Assembly: GCA_947175465.1 (NCBI GenBank)
Contig: CAMWMY010000065.1
Location: forward strand, 1 to 6,684
DNA from: an uncultured Erysipelotrichaceae bacterium
Lineage (GTDB): Bacteria > Bacillota_I > Bacilli_A > Erysipelotrichales > Erysipelotrichaceae
Length of the DNA: 6,684 nucleotides
Reading direction: 5' to 3'
Shown here: positions 6,098 through 6,684 of the stretch, piece after piece
Layout of the letters: each line of letters starts with the position of its first letter
Numbering within the stretch: the first letter of the stretch is position 1
The notes under the pieces: model-generated
The model's input: only the letters and a program-made list of their open reading frames with translations
What the model was told of the DNA's origin: nothing
Databases searched by the model: none
Translations under genes and position numbers: made by a program

Positions 6098-6684
6098 TTA
6101 TAGCTTAATCATTTCGTTACAACCTTCTATTTGATAATATATATTAGTAGTTTTTTTATAAATTATTAAATATTCATAATTCATTGAGCTGACTGGCTTA
6201 TTATTTACACTAGATGTTTTTTTAGGTATCCTTTTACATGGTATTTCTCGCTCTATAAATTCTTCTTCTTTAAAACCATGATTATTTAAAAAAGCTTGTG
6301 TAATATCCGTCAAATTTATATTAACCCCATCCACTGTTCTATTTCCTAAAGTCATTACAATATACTCATTAGTTACTCTAGTTAATTCTTTTAAAAATAA
6401 AAAATAATCATTAAAAAACTTTTCAACTTTTTTTATTTTTTTATCAGATATTCTTGTAATATATGGATCTATTAAATCTTTTTCAAATTTATTAAAATTA
6501 ATCTCTCTTAATCTTCCTCCTAAACTTCTAGAATCTATAACTGAAAAATTACTTAACTCCCACCCATCTAATTCTAAATCATTTCTATCAATCCAAAGTA
6601 AAGTTAATATAGAAAATTGTCCGTATGTAACGGTTGTTGCATTATCCCCATATGGAGGAGAAGTTATAGATATATCTATAGTAT
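6098..6684 (-). CDS. Site-specific DNA methyltransferase (amino-methyltransferase, TSPPY type), C-terminal part, 5' end cut by window edge
   Basis: The frame stays open from the window edge to the TAA at 6098-6100, giving 194 visible residues. Visible residues 7-14 read TSPPYGDN, encoded around 6650-6664. This is catalytic motif IV of N4-cytosine/N6-adenine methyltransferases, which transfer a methyl group from S-adenosylmethionine to an exocyclic amino group. It is followed by TTVTYGQFSIL, a charged central stretch, a predicted strand YIVMTLGNR (about 107-115), a helix (ITQAFLNN), and a closing strand YEYLIIYKK. That is the usual layout of strands after motif IV. The SAM-binding FxGxG motif is not seen after motif IV, so it should lie before it, outside the window. 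An internal ATG at 6355 would give only an 85-residue piece without the catalytic motif and is not the true start. Whether it is part of a restriction-modification system or an orphan cannot be told here. Confidence 0.85.
   Translation of the reverse strand, partial: TIDISITSPPYGDNATTVTYGQFSILTLLWIDRNDLELDGWELSNFSVIDSRSLGGRLREINFNKFEKDLIDPYITRISDKKIKKVEKFFNDYFLFLKELTRVTNEYIVMTLGNRTVDGVNINLTDITQAFLNNHGFKEEEFIEREIPCKRIPKKTSSVNNKPVSSMNYEYLIIYKKTTNIYYQIEGCNEMIKL

Noticed and set aside
6098..6355. A separate 85-residue small protein
   Set aside because: The same frame is open upstream to the window edge and contains the TSPPY methyltransferase motif, so this is only the tail of a larger protein.

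Overview
The window reads as a chromosomal stretch of a low-GC Bacillota (Firmicutes) species. It is AT-rich, the genes are tightly packed on one strand, and strong AGGAGG-type ribosome binding sites lie 5-9 bases before the starts. The gene families also fit that phylum. I cannot name the genus. Every gene I support is on the minus strand, so transcription runs from high to low coordinates.

Right edge (6684 to 6098): the C-terminal ~194 residues of a site-specific DNA methyltransferase. A clear TSPPY catalytic motif lies close to the window edge, and the N-terminal part is outside. A textbook intrinsic terminator (6033-6056) ends this unit.

Centre and left (5909 to 1): one compact operon in the order EIIA (ulaC-like), EIIC (ulaA-like), EIIB (ulaB-like), transketolase N-terminal subunit, transketolase C-terminal subunit, PRD-type PTS regulator. 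The regulator runs off the left edge and probably lacks only about 20 residues. Gaps between genes are 1-27 bases. A probable promoter with a fair -10 (5940-5945) but no recognisable -35 lies just upstream of EIIA. That would suit an activator-dependent promoter.

How the parts fit: EIIA and EIIB pass phosphate from PEP to a sugar carried in by the 11-helix-type EIIC of the ascorbate (SgaT/UlaA) family. The two-piece transketolase then presumably handles the resulting ketose phosphate or a product of it. The regulator carries two HTH domains, two PRDs, an EIIB-like and an EIIA-like domain. It is therefore built to sense the phosphorylation state of this same PTS and switch the operon on. No ascorbate-6-phosphate lactonase, decarboxylase or epimerase genes are visible here, so the real substrate is open. 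That is the most interesting biological question in the window. The cassette itself is of a recognisable type, and I do not see a wholly new system.
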